A stretch of DNA of 64,000 nt from Enoplosus armatus (lineage: Eukaryota > Chordata > Actinopteri > Centrarchiformes > Enoplosidae), in assembly GCF_043641665.1 (NCBI RefSeq), contig NC_092189.1:15530833-15594832 (forward strand), read 5' to 3'. Of the stretch, positions 9,521-22,997 are shown piece by piece; position 1 is the first letter of the stretch; each line of letters opens with the position of its first letter. The notes under the pieces are model-generated. The model worked only from the letters and a program-made list of their open reading frames with translations. It was not told where the DNA came from and ran no database searches. The position numbers were made by a program, and so were the translations under genes.

Positions 9521-11817
9521 TTAGTTCAGCAAACAGTAACGTCCAACACAGCAACCAAATACTGCAGATGACATTTGGTCACTGCCTCCCACTGTCCAGA
9601 ATGTCAACACAGTATTAGCTTTGATAACAACCAAAAACTTTGCACATCTATTTCATGAGACAGGTACGTAGGAGAGGACGAGTGGATCAGAAGTTGCAAA
9701 GTAACTCCCACACACTGTTTAATTTAAAATAAATGTATAGACCTTCATTTTGCCTGATGAAGGTCTAGCACCACTTAAACTTAAAAGAACAGTCCCATCG
9801 CACCACAGCAGTATTAATGTTGTCTCGATAGCTAGTTAGCAAATTAATTAACTGTCATGGGTTTGTTTTAAATACAGCGCACTGAGGAAGGACTCGCACA
9901 CAGACAGCAAAAAAGCAATTCAGTTTATCATAGTTTATAGTTTACACCTATGGCAACCCCAGCCGTGCACACTGAGATATCGCCTGTAACACACACGTTA
10001 GTCCACATCCTCCAAGCCTTTTAATTAAAACTGAAACATACTGTCACAACAGGTCAATCGCCTCTGTGTTAGCTGTGATGTTAAGTGTAAGTATAGACAG
10101 AATTGGGTGACATCTGAGCCGAACTATGCATTTCCGCACTTCAAAAACACTATTTCTTAACACAGGATACTACAACTGTGTATCTAACTGCAGCAGTGTT
10201 AACTCACCGTGCTGATAGTCACAACAGAACAAGCAGACAGTCTGTATGTTGTGGCACATGCAAGACAAGGTGAGAGGCACTGAGTCACAGGTTAGTGTTG
10301 CTGCAGGTTTGTTGGACTAAATCAGAAACAAATAACAGAGAGAATTTATCAGCTTGCCACCTGCCAGCAGCATGAGAGACGTCTGGGGGAACCACTGCTC
10401 TTGTATCAGTGGCACAGCTGGCACTAAAGGGGTGGGGGAGCAGAGTGAAAGCGTCCCAGTATTTCAATTACACACCAGAAGCAGCACTCAAATATCATTA
10501 TTCCTGCACATCACAATTTGCCAGCACTGTCACATCAGACATGATGAGTGGGAGCGAGAGCAAGAGTCAGAAAGAGAAACAGCCAGCCTAAGTGTCACTG
10601 CTCACATCTGAAAATGGGGGGGAACATTGCAAATATGTAATTGGACTGATATTCACATGAAAGCACGAGTGAAGTCAGCAGAACACCGTAAGATTTCTGA
10701 CAAAAACAAACTGTAGGTACTGCTGAATAAGGACTGCAAGAAAATGCTCAACCATTATCTCTCAACCTGCACCATTAGCATGCCACCACCTGCAATGTCA
10801 CGTTAGCCACTGAAAAAGAACTGTAAGGCAATTTCCTGCTAACAGACTTTGGCACAGATGAGTTCTGACACATGAGGGATTAGGTATCACTTCAGGGGTG
10901 CCGGATGCAGGAAGGCGTGCGGGAAAAGCTTTGAGACTTTAAGGGGTAAAAGACGGAAAGGTGAAATCAAGCTTGTAAGTGCACATTTCAGAATTGATAG
11001 GCCTCTTTGTTCAACCCTGTGTCAGGAAACTTGTGTGAAGCAGACCGTGATGTCCCCGAGCCTCTTGTTGCCCCTCCAGCTCCGCTTGTTGTGGTAATTG
11101 AATCAGAGAGGAACAGTTTTTTTCTGTGGCCCCTGCAGAACAGGCTCTCAGTCCATAACAGGCGTGAATTCACACATATAAATACAACACACACGCGCAG
11201 CATGAAGGGAGAGAGGTTTCTGACAAATCTGAAAATCAGAGCGAACCCGGGCCCTCAGATCCGTCCAAGTGAGGTCATCCATCAAAGGATGACCCTGGCA
11301 CTTTTGCAGAGAAGTTTTAAAATGCTTCAAACCACACAGGAGACCCTCGATTCACACACTCATACAGAAATATGCACAGAAAAACACACAGCTCACACAC
11401 CCATCACTGCTGCTTCCATTACACACACACACACACACAGACGGTGAGACAAATAGAGCACTGCCTGTGCTGTAATGGGATCGTCGTCACATGGCGGGTG
11501 CTGCCAAGAACAACTCTCGCCCTGCTAAGCTGTAGGGAGGCCGGGCTAAAGGTTTGCCAGTATGGGAGGCAGACTGAAGCTGTTCTACCTCCAGTGAAAA
11601 CATCATGATATCAATTTAAGTGCTATTTATGGGTCAAGTTCTGCTGCATTCGATTAGGGGATGCCAGGGAGTGTGTGAGTCCAGAAATGCTGTATAGAAA
11701 GGACCAAAAGAGGGTGTGTGTGCTCTGCCATCTATCTATATTTGGGTTAGACCTTAACCAGCATTAATTGATTTCTTTGGCCACTTTGGACCAGACCAAC
11801 AGGCTTTAAACACAACA

Positions 11818-12160
11818 GTGATGTATTATCACCTTCACCACAAATCCAGCGCACATTTAGCAACATTAACTGACAGTTTTTGGCCAACTGGCAAATGTAA
11901 GTCCAATATTCCCTTTCCTTTCCTTCATTTCCTGAGAGAAATATCTGACTCTATATCTGATGTTCACCAGCTAGTCGCTAATTTTGTCTTTCTGCGTTTG
12001 CATGCAGTGGGTTTATCAGAGCTTTTTCACCAGCTGCCTGATGCGTCTGAAATCAACGTTGATGTGAACGCTGAAAGTGAACCAAAACAGTAAAGTCGCA
12101 GGCCAGAAGCCCAAAACCATGAGCTGAAAGATGCTGAAACGGTCCGTAGAGCTGAGAGGA
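11818..12160. repeat. Interspersed repeat, family A (copy 1)
   Basis: Shares with 32030-32285 the ordered words AAGTCCAA, CCTGAG.GAAATATCTG, GTTCACCAGCTAGT and GCTAA, and then GGGTTTATCAG. Related pieces occur at 49640-49705 and, reversed, at 61690-61930. No terminal repeats were identified, so the class is unknown and the edges are approximate. Confidence 0.65.
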
Positions 12161-14884
12161 ACTACAGAGACGGGTGAATATTATCTGTGGTTTCATCACT
12201 ACGAGCTGCCACTTTCACATCACATGAACATTTTTGAAAAGTGCAGCTTTCAGAGCGAGGACATTTTTGTTTTCTTCAAAGGACAGAAAAGACAAAACCA
12301 ACAAAGCGCTAGTCCAGAGACCACATCAGAAATCTCCCGTGGTGTCGTGGACCAAACGTATGCAGATACTGTAAGCCTTGTAACAATCTGGCTACTCACT
12401 TTATTGCACAATATAGTGCATTTGTTGGGTCTAATTTTGTGTGCGTGAGTATTTAAAGCAGCAGGATCGTGTTCAGCGTAATGAAGAATCATGTCACCCA
12501 GTGCAGAAAGTGTGGCTCACTGATGTGCTTTTAATAGTTTCCGGACAACAATGGACCTCTATGTCACAGAGGAATAAGCTGTGTAAAGCTTCGGATACAG
12601 AGACAATAATTGTCAGCGGGATCAGTTCATTGTTTGTCTTTTCATGGGATTCGTTGGCAATAAGAAAGAAGGAGAATATCACCAGAAGTATCCTTTAAGA
12701 TTAAAGTGAGAGGCTGGGGAATGCAATATGCCAGTGAAGCAAACATGTGTATTGTATGTGTTAGAGAGTGACTCACCCTCACACCTTCTGTTTATTAGGA
12801 GGTGGGCTTATTACTTTAAGTGCTCTCTGGTGTCAGTTTAGAATAAATCTTTGACAGCAAGACTGTCTGAGAATAACAAGAGGGCAGTGTGTGAGTGTGT
12901 CCCTATCTCAGGCTGCTCAATATCATGACAATGCCAGCAATAATCAGTACGATTGGGCTAATGGGACCTTGTATGACACAGGACACACTCAACATAAATC
13001 TGATGCCACTGAACAAACGATAGTCTAAACTGAGACTGGTTGTCAGAATAACAGGTATTGTCATTGTGAAGATCGTAGACCTTTTCATTTCCTGGATTAG
13101 CTTCAAGCAAAGGATTCAGAGAGATAAAATATGCAGCCCGACATTAGAGAGACCAACCTTTGTTATGAATGTGAATACGCAGGTTCATGCTGCAACAGCT
13201 GAGGTAACAATCAACATCTGTGTGTCCTTGAGAATGACACTGAGCTGCTACCAACACTGTCGGTAGCTGAGGGTAAGAATCCTAATCACAATGTTTTGGG
13301 TGTAAATGTAAAAAATGCGTTGCTGTTTAGCAGACCTTGAGTTTTGTATTCAGTGTAACTCAAGGTTCTCACAGCTGGGGGAACTCTGTTACATGCTAAT
13401 TACTGTTGTATGCCCACATTTCTTGACAGTTAAGGTCCAAAGTAAATAACACGGTCAAATAGAAATCCAACTCCCCAATCAGTCTGAGAGATTACAGAGA
13501 GAAGCTTAGTGCTCGGTTCAATGATTAATTAATGCATAGGAGATAGGAGCAGTGTTTCTGCTGTTTTAGGAGACAGGAGCAAGCTAGTGTGTTGCCTCGG
13601 GGCCCAGGGAGGCTTTGAGCACAGCCCCATTCCTATCTCCTTTCTTCCCCCTCTCTCGCTCTCTCTCTCTCTGTCTCTCTCAATTGCAGAGACGTTGCAA
13701 GAGCTGGCAAAAAGTGCAAGGGTGTGTGATGGGCCACACTGACACAGCAGCACTGCATTTTGTTGAAAGGGTACATATAGTCGAACGTGTGTGTACATGT
13801 ATATATTTTTTTCCTCACTGTGAAATGCAACACGTTTACCATGTCATGTTGTCATTCTTTGCTAGTTTGTTAAGATTAGATTCAGGTTTGGGCAGACTGA
13901 CTACCTCATTTGAGTCACGATGGAGAGAATTCAGCAATGTGAAAGACGCATAACCGGGCTTGTCTGTGTTGCGTTGTATAATCTTTGCATTGCATTGTGT
14001 CATCACAGCGAGGAAGTGCATAGAAACAAATAATACAGTATGATGTCCGTGTCCGTGTACCTTAAAATGATACTACACCACTTTTATTATAAATAGTTCC
14101 ACGTTGGATCAGTTAACAGAATAGTTTTGTTTACGCATAAAATAAATCAGTTCTGTAGTAATGTTAGGCAACTAAATGGTTAAGGTTATGGAAATGTTAA
14201 GATCATGAGAAAAACTACAGTAAATTTGTGCTACAGTTATTTTAATACAAATAAAAGCCTTTCTGGTGCTGCTTCACATTGAATGATTTCCACTGGAGAG
14301 CTTTTATTGTGAAGCGCCTACAGAAAGTGCCGACTTGGGTCATTTTCACACTTTGTTTGTGTGTTTGCATCCGAACCAGAGTTTGATTGTCCGCCCACCC
14401 TCCAACACACTGAGCAATGTGCGCTGGTTTACCACCATTGCCAAGAAAAGAGATTGTTTCCCTGTTTTCATATGAATTCAGGATGGAGAACAATGTTCGG
14501 GTGGGTGAAGCCAAATGACCACTGACCACAAAAAGAGCACAACTGTACGGGTAGTAAAAAAATGAGGGCTACTCTTTCACCGTGGAAAAAAAAATTGTGT
14601 GTTAACAAGTTGACCTTGAATGTTATTCTCTGCTTATACAGCTGTAAGATATTTTATCACTTCCGTTTTCTTGCTTACAATCCAAGAACGTTACCAGTGG
14701 GGTTACAGTGAAAGACGTTTTCTTCCTGTGGGAGAACTGATTGCTTTTCAGCTGCACACAAACGATATCAGAGTTCGACTGGAAGCAATCTCAGATTGCC
14801 TGATTCAGGTGCACTCAGCTAAGATTTCTTGGTCCACACTCCAGAAAATGTTTTCATTTAATCAAATGTTTCCTGTATTCAGAC

Positions 14885-14945
14885 TATAGCCCGACTGATT
14901 GAGGCCAATACTGATATTGATAATTGAGAGTTAGGCCGATAGTAA
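14885..14945. repeat. Small repeat relic with CGAT/GCCGAT words
   Basis: Short stretch with AGCCCGACTGATTGAGGCCA then ATACTGATATTGATAATTGA. It looks like a decayed end of a dispersed fish element that contains ATCGGCCGATA-type words. The element is too short to classify. Confidence 0.3.
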
Positions 14946-17449
14946 TATCTTTTAACATAAACAATCTTGATACGGCTCCTTTAAATTTGTTTTGTTTTTG
15001 GATAGATTTTAAGACACATACTAAGTGGGACATTTTACAGTAGAAAAATCAACTTCTCTGTTCTCTCCGGTGGGCAAACTATGTCGTGGAGACACTGTTT
15101 CTAAATGATCTTAAACCTAGTTTGGCACTTCTGTACTGCAATCTGTCGTTGTATGTGTTGTATATATGGTATGAAACCAGAACTGTTAGCACTTGTTCTA
15201 CATCTACAGTAGGAACAGACATCTGTTTTGAATACTGCAAGAGGAAAAACAAAAGAAGATGCAGCCAGAAATGAACTGGTTGAACTGGTGAACTGGATGA
15301 AAAGGCACCTGTTGCCTTGTCCTATTTGTCAATAAATTAACTGCAATATTTTACATTTTTAGCTGTGGGCAAACTGCAAACATGTCCTCAAGATAATCTT
15401 TACTGTGGTGTTTGTAACGTATGGAGACACACGTGTGCCCAAATCACAGGCTCTTATCATGGTTGCTCACAGTACAGCACACCAAACGTGTCCCAGTGTA
15501 AAGAAAGTCAACAAAAGACCCAAGAAGCCAGATCAGTGTCACTTGGGGCAGCTGCCATCCTTCACCTGGACCGAGCAAGTCATGCTCAAAATGAATGTCG
15601 CCCACATTGTGAGGCTGTTGCATGCGCTGGTGGTCTCGAACGGCAGCAGTAGGTAACTGAAATATTTCAACTTCAATATAAATAAATCATGTGGCGTGAT
15701 AGCTGTAAACTGAAAACAGTATGTTCATGTTTTCCAGCTTTTCCTGGGTTTCTCTCTCTTTCTGCTTCCCCTTTTTTTGATTTCCTGCACTGTACTGTAG
15801 GGGTAGAGTGTGTGTGTGATGCATTCAGGGACTTCTCTCGTGCAGGTGGCGGAGTTATACTGATGCCTTGCCTAAAGCGTTTCTTCCAACAGCCATCTTA
15901 CTGAGATTTGTGGGAAACATATTTGATGAGTGACAAGAGCAGACCAGCCATAGGGGCTGTTTCCCACAACTGTAGACGTTTGAAGATTTACAGCAGCTGA
16001 AGCCCACGGGTAATACTCTCTTTTTACACAAATTCTTTACAGCTATATAAGGCGACTTTGAACGCGTGTTGCTCCAAATGACCATAGATAGTTAGACAAT
16101 AAGATTTATCGGGAAGTAAATACACATGATCACATGTAAACATCAATACGCACAAATCATGGGGTGTAAAATCACCTGCATGCAGGTTGCTTGTTTTCAC
16201 CAATCCAGCGGGTCAGGAAATAACTTGTGCTAAACTTTACACTGCAAAGGAGTAAGAAGACACTGATGAATGCAAATTTTTTGTTGAGTATGTGTACTGT
16301 TATTTAAATTTCTTAACATCCAAGTTTCAGAATTATTCACACAAATAAAACAAATGTACGGGCTCCCATTTAGGGTGGAACATGCAGTTTTCTCCATTTT
16401 GCAGTCCGATTATGAAGCTGTGGTTTTAAAGAAATCTTGACTAATGCAGCTTTAAGAACGGAAATTAAACCCTCTTAATAAGAATCAGAATAAGAATTAT
16501 CAAAGTGACTCACTGCTATGACTAACCCACATTCACAAATTTCCTGTGTGAATCATGCGTCCATATAATACTTACAAAACAATCTGCAGATATAGTCTCA
16601 ATTGCCTCTGCAAAGTATATAGAGATTCCTAGAGTACGTACAGTGAGTGTGGCTAGTGAAAGTGGCTCATGTATTTCTGAGAATGCTCATTCATTGCGTG
16701 CCTGCATCCGACACTCTATGCTGGTATATATAGACGTGAAAGAAAATTGTTAAATTGTTCTGTCACTTGCAAACGCAGGCTCAGAGATGTGCAGAAGCAC
16801 GGACGTGTTCACCGACATACAATCAGAGGACCCACAATGCAACATAAATGTAGAGTGCTGTTAGCGCAGCAGATAGTAGAGGGAGCGTAAGAGGTGCTGC
16901 GGGAAGCAGAGACACTTGAAAATAATGATGAATAATGACAAATAAGAAGCACGAGAGACAATCCCACTCCTCTCCTAAAACCAGAGGGCTGTATGTTCAA
17001 TGTGTGTGTGAGCGTGTGTGTGTGTGAGCGTGTGTGTTCACGGGGTTATAGGGCAAACACGCTACAACGACCCAAAACATTTCCATTGGGAGAAACGTGC
17101 TGCAGCTTCAGAGATGACACACTACTTCAATATGTAGCCTATATGGCACTGAATCATAATGCAAGTTAGACATTATGATGTTCAGGACCTTCGCTTGAGG
17201 AAAGTTTCTCTATCTGGACCTCTTCAGCGATTGAGATGCTGAACCAGAGTATTCAATTAAAATTCACTCACTCAGCAGTCGGTAACAGAGACTCTAAGAC
17301 AGAGAGTGGAATATGTTGCACCTGCCAATAAATAAAGAGTTGTCAATTCATGATACTTTCTCATCTCTTAATTTTAATACTTAATATACACTGCTGTTCA
17401 AAATAGTTAAATAAATAAATAAATAATGCTACACGATCAATAGAAGGCT

Positions 17450-17545
17450 TCAAAATAGGCCCTGTGATCGGTATCAGCCGATTCTGATATCTGTGATCGG
17501 CCACAAAAATCCTAATCGGAGCCGATAATGGTTCTTTCAAATAAC
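17450..17545. repeat. Small repeat relic with GATCGG words
   Basis: Contains GTGATCGGTATCAGCCGATT, TGTGATCGGCCAC and AATCGGAGCCGATA, alternating direct and inverted GATCGG/CCGAT words over about 95 bp. This is typical of subterminal repeats of a decayed DNA transposon. Edges and family are uncertain. Confidence 0.4.
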
Positions 17546-18915
17546 AAGCGGCTGTTATGTGAGCTGGAGTGTTGGAGTGAGAGCTCAGCAGCTACAGCAG
17601 CTCAAGCTACTGCCTCTTCAGTGAAGCCCCCCTCTCAACCAAATAATACCTTATTATTATTACTACAAGTATTGTTGTAAATGCTGCTGAAGTTAGTCTT
17701 ACAATTATTATAATAAGAAAGCCTTCTGAGCTCCCATTCAACAAGGGTTGATGTCACATATTCAGTTATAATTTCTTCCCGAGACTTAAGGAGGAACTCT
17801 TATTCCCTCTTCAAGTATTCATTCTTTTCTTTCTCAGTTAATGAACACAATACATCCCTGTGTCTTTGTCCTTGAGTAGGTGTCTTACTCAGTAGTTATT
17901 GTTTGCTTTGCCTGTTTGCGTGACTCTAAGGTTATATATTCTTCTTGTTCTAATGAATCCATTAATTAGCGTAGAGACATATGGAGGCTATATTTGTGTG
18001 TTTGATGTCTGGGCACGTCTCCGCAGGAGAGAAGCAGATGACCACTCAAAACATTGCTAATTAGTTTCAATCATTCAGAATGACAAAATCTTTGAGATCA
18101 ATATGAAGTACAATAATTAGTGTGAACTTATTATCCCACGAAGCAGTGGACCATGTTTGCCCAAAGACATCACGATCATTTCAATGTTCAGTGTCTTTTT
18201 GAGCAAGCAAAAACATTTAACTTTCAGCAACAGGAGGTCGGAACGAGAGTAAATCAGGTGTCATTCAAGTGCATATTTTGGTATTGATGATGTTTTGCTT
18301 ATTATAATTTACAGTAACACTATAATTATGGGTCATCTGTCTGTGTGAAGGTGCATGTGCGGGTGTACTGGCATGTTTAAAGACAAACACAATCAAAACA
18401 CCCTGAAATTGACTGACAGATTATTAATATCTTGATTGAGGCAACAACTAAATCTAAGTGACAGTTTTATGATGCTCTTATGATGGTCTGTTTACAGAAC
18501 ATGCAAATGAACGTGACATATTGATCAGAGCTTTTAACTGACTTGTCCTCCTTTGACCTCCATCCAGGTCTTGGTTTGCAGGTCTTCAAGTAAACAGAGC
18601 TAATGTACAAAGCATGTCTCCGATCCTCGAGCCCTCATTGTTCTTGCAGCTCCAACAGCACAATGTTTTCTCTTCTTTGGGGATTTGATTTGCTCCATAT
18701 AAACCATTCAGCATGCCTGGGTACAGTGTGTGCACAAAACCTGATTATCTCTCTCTGCTGCTACTCAAACAGACACTATAGTCAGTCCAAGAAGTCCAAC
18801 ATTGTCTCTAATCTGTGCACGACCACCTCTGATTTGTTCTGCACCAGATGATGGTATGAAGGCACAGTTCGGTGCTTTCCTCAAAGCTTCACTTGCGTTT
18901 AATTTTAAGCTCTAC

Positions 18916-18960
18916 ATACACATACACATACACACACACACATACACACACACACACACA
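18916..18960. repeat. Compound (CATACA)/(CA)n microsatellite
   Basis: ACATAC units pass into CA repeats with one CATA interruption. Confidence 0.93.
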
Positions 18961-20379
18961 AAGTGGTAATGCATCAGATTATTCATGGGGCTCCTAATTC
19001 CCCATTGGTTTGCTTTATCAATACAGTTTATCAGAGTCTGTTCGTCTTGAAGCTGTGATCCCTTCTTTATCAAATCCTCGATCCCTGGTTCACCAGCCTT
19101 TATTCAGTGTGATACACATGATGTCTCTCAAGGAAAAGAGAATGGGCTTTGCAGGAGGCCTGAATTAATGTTTGCGTGCCTGAATTAACACCAAAAATGG
19201 TCACTTACATGTGGAACATCAGGTAAAATCAAAAACCTGAGATGTGGGTCACATTTGCAATATTTGGCCTAGCAGCTCAAACCACACGCATCAGTATTAT
19301 GGAGTAATACTGCGAGGCTGAACAAATATATACGTAGCCTCCTGGAAAAATGCTGCCTTTTTCTTACCCTGAAATAAACCACTGAATCTCAAAATAATTC
19401 TCAGGCGGCTGCGAAAGCAAAATCCATTCCTTCAAGCGACTGAATGATTGATGGCTGAATCCCTCAAAAGACTCCCACACCTGCCATCCCATTGCTAACC
19501 CCTCTCGCAGCACTAGGTTTTCACCCCTGACCTTGAACAATAGAATTATCATTAACATGTAACTGGAGCTCAATAAGCCCTGCAGCCATTGTACTGTAAT
19601 TTGCCAGAGGGTGACGTAGGGAAAGTGGAGCACAGAACAACTAAAGGGCGTTGCACTATGCCTGGGCTGTCTGTAGAAGGTGCTAGCAAGGGATGGAGAA
19701 TGTGGAGAAGAATAGAGGTGCAGGATGAATATGTGCAAGAAAAAAATAGCAGCCGCAGAGAAGAAGAGAGGAGGAGAAAGAGCAAAAAGGTAGAGACTGA
19801 ATGGGAATAAAAGAGACACTGAATGAGACGCGTATCAACAGATAGCTCCGCTGGTGGACACAGATAGGAACATTGTGGTAATGACAAAAACAGACGGAGA
19901 CAAAAACAGACTCAGAGGTCTCCCCTTGCCCTCAGACAGACGCTGAGCGTGGGCGGCTGGCTCTCTGCAGTTATCTGAGCCATGCGGCAAATAAATTCAT
20001 AACATGCCACCGAGACACCCACACCAACCTCGGTGGGCATTCCCTGCAGTGCAAAACAGTGGGCACCTCACTATGTGGCACGGCCCGAATCTCAACAATG
20101 CCTGATATTGTTACCAGTGCGGTTGACACTGTAATCAGCAAAGTTACACGTAAATCTATTTGAAGAACTCATACCTACAACTGACTAAGCATCCTGTGCT
20201 AATACTACACTGAGGGAGATTTGTGATGATTCAGCATCAAGCTGTCGTGTGTTTGACTGCTGTAGTATGCAAGTGCAAGAATGTGATGCAGTGCAGCGCT
20301 AACACTAACATACGCTGAGCAGGAGATGATTTGCAAACACACACACACACACACTGATGAGTGCATCCCATTTAGTTGA

Positions 20380-20530
20380 CCTTAAAGGAAATAGTGCAAC
20401 ATTTGGGATATAAGCTTATTGCCGAGAGTTAGATGAGAAGATCGATACCACTCCCATATCTGTCCTGTAAATAAGATGGTACAGCCAGCAGCCGGTTATA
20501 GCTTAGCTTAGCAAAAAAAGACTGGAGGAA
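20380..20530. mobile_element. MITE-like repeat, family B (copy 1, 3' truncated)
   Basis: Starts CTTAAAGGAAATAGTGCAAC and includes TTGCCGAGAGTTAGATGA, TACCACTC and TTAGCTTAGCTTAGCA. The same ordered words are in 24315-24560. After the AGACTGGAGGAAG word the similarity ends, so the copy looks truncated. No coding capacity. Confidence 0.7.
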
Positions 20531-21279
20531 GATGACATAAGCTTCATTTTCTCCTTTTTCAAATGTGTTAAAGGCATGTAAAGTCCAGGTGACACAAACA
20601 AAGGAATGAAGAAGGAATGCCTTGTGAATTTCACAACCATTAAACAAAGAATCCATCCTTTTCTTAAACACAGTCTCTACTGAGTAAATAGCATAATTTT
20701 CACTGAAACCTCCCACTCTCTCATACTGTATTTTCTTACACAATAGTTACAGATGGCTGAATGGCCTAAGCAATATGCTTGTGGTAATAAATGTCTCTTT
20801 TATATATAATCATAATCATTCAGCAGTGATTATGATAGACACAGCGCAATGCAGTGTTGTGGTCCACTTGTTTGGGGCTATTATCTCAATCCTGCATAAG
20901 ACATTAAATCACAACTTGATATAGCACTATGCACACAGCAATAAGAACAGCATGTATATTTTTTGCCAATGGCATCAAAGCACTGTTTGGTAGTCAGTAA
21001 CACATGCTATGCAGCTGGTGAGTGTGCGTAGACTGGCTCACAGTGCAATGATTTTGCCTACTTTCCATACAACATGCCAAAAAAGTGATCAAACCCCTAA
21101 CCTTCTGTTATCAGCGCCGAGCCCAATTAGCTGAGCGACACTGTGTCACACTGATAAATTCTGCCATCTGTAAACGTTTAGAGAGCGCATTTTGTGCGCT
21201 ACTTACTCCTTGTCTTAATTTGTTGAATTCTCTGGGTGCTTCCAGATATAGGAGCATAAAATTTGGGAAAACTGTGTTA

Positions 21280-21930
21280 TTCTTTAGCCATGCTCGCGGT
21301 GTGACTCTAGGGATGGTCAGTCCCCCACTTTGGCTAGGACAGAAATATCTAAACAACTAATGGATGGATTGTCTTGAAATTTTGTACAGACACTCATTGT
21401 CTCCAGAGGATGTATCCTCCTGACATTGGTGATCCTCTCATATTTCCTCCAGAACCATCAGCAGGTCAAAGTTTTCACTTATCCAGTGAAATATCTCAAC
21501 ATCTACCAGACGGATTGGCACAAAACTTTTATTTATTTAAATTTTATTTACATAGCACCAAATCACAACAAAAGTTATCTCATGACACTTTACATATACA
21601 GCGGGTCTAGACAGCACTTTGACTCGTGGAATCCGGTTCCCAGACGATGAATCCTACATTCATGTTCCCCTCAGAATGAATTGTCACCCCTTTGGTCATC
21701 CCCTTTTTATTTAGCGCCACCATCAGGTCAAATACCTGCTAAACTAATTACATTCCCATCAGCACTAATTAGCAAATGTTAGCATGTGACAACTAAAATG
21801 GTGAGCATGGTAAACATTATATCTGCTAGACATCAGCATGTCAGTAATGTCATTGTGAGCATGTTCGCATTGAGCTCAAAGCACCGCTGTAGGCCTGCCA
21901 AAGTACAACAAGTTTAATTTAACTCCAGTC
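21280..21930. mobile_element. Interspersed repeat, family C (copy 1), with an insert
   Basis: A long copy of a repeat also present at 28260-28610, 37900-38120 (reversed) and 57745-57950. Shared words are GGATGGATTG, TTGTACAGACA, CCAGAGGATG, TCAGAATGAATTGT, ACATTCCCATCAG, CTAATTAGCAAATGTTAGCA, GGTAAACAT and GAGCTCAAAGCACCGCTGT. It is interrupted at about 21525-21625 by an unrelated repeat. Small open frames inside it are not genes. The family class is not known to me. Confidence 0.75.
21525..21625. repeat. Repeat fragment inserted in the family C copy
   Basis: The stretch TTTACATAGCACCAAATCAC, then AACAAAAGTTATCTCATGACAC and CGGGTCTAGAC, breaks the family C sequence between ATTGGCACAAAACTT and GATGAATCCTAC. 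It resembles the 5' part of a dispersed element whose other parts appear at 38126-38345. Confidence 0.5.
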
Positions 21931-22957
21931 AAGGTACTATATACTATAGGGTATAAAGGATAGGACAGTTTAAAGGATAGAAGGAAGCAGCCACGACTTT
22001 TATTGGAACGGAGCCTCAACCACCTGTCAATCAATGCCAGACAGGCCATTATAAAGCCAGTCGTCTGCACTTGTCCAGCCGCTGGCATTAAATGCAGTCA
22101 GACGTTTCCTCTGGACAGCACTCTCCCTCAAGGTTAGACAGCTTCTCAGAGAAGCTCTTTCTCATTCATTCATTCTTATACTCTTCTTTCTCTCTGCCCC
22201 TCCCATTTCCCTACATCCCATCTCTCTTGTGTGATGATTTAATACCAGCTGTCTGTTCTCTCTCTCCCTCCATCGACTCTTTCCTGTACCCCCCCCCCCC
22301 TTTCCTCTCTCAGCCTGATGAAGTCAGAGTGCAGCTCGGGTATAAACAGCCACTGCAGGCCATCCATAGTGATCTCATTACACAGGACTGCAGGGGAAAC
22401 TGTCTTAACCAATTTCACAACTATCCTTCCTTAACCTCCCCCTCCTGCTTCCTAGATACATCAGGGTCAAGTAAGCAATTAAGGGGCCAATTGTCTAAAC
22501 AGGATGCCAGTTGAATTGAAGAAACAGAAATGATGCGGCAAGCCTGGACACTTTCCAATTAAGCATCAAAGAACAACATGAATGCCCTCTAATTGTTTTG
22601 CACTGGCAAACCTCTCGAGTGTAACTAGTGCAATGGCAGTATTAACCCATGTTATATCAATAATTAATCAGCTGACTGGAAGGACTACTGAAATATGCAT
22701 TACTGTGTGACAGCACATTATTAGACAATATTTTTTTTAATTGCCAGAAAACTGACCGTGAAAGGCAACAAGAAGAATCGTCGGAGGAAAAATGGAAAGC
22801 AAACAAAGAAAGAGACAGAATATATATAGATGTTAGACATCATTAGGCTCTATTCCCCTGTGTAACTGGCAAGACATTAACTTACACATATTAGCATAAT
22901 GTTTCCCCACAGAAACAGCCACAAAAGGACACTGCCGAAGTAATTAAAAGTGCAATT

Positions 22958-22997
22958 ATCACTTATTATTCAATTAGAAAAATGAATAATAAGTGAT
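22958..22997. repeat. AT-rich perfect inverted repeat (hairpin)
   Basis: Arms ATCACTTATTATTCA (22958-22972) and TGAATAATAAGTGAT (22983-22997) are perfect complements of 15 bp with a 10-base loop. There is no poly-T or G+C-rich stem and no recognised RNA family. It lies about 550 bp 3' of the MNLCW exon, within the intron. Confidence 0.85.

Noticed and set aside
22092..22514. 140-codon plus-strand open frame with a TCTCTCAG acceptor-like site
   Set aside because: Pyrimidine-rich low-complexity sequence makes the frame open; the peptide after the site has no known similarity.
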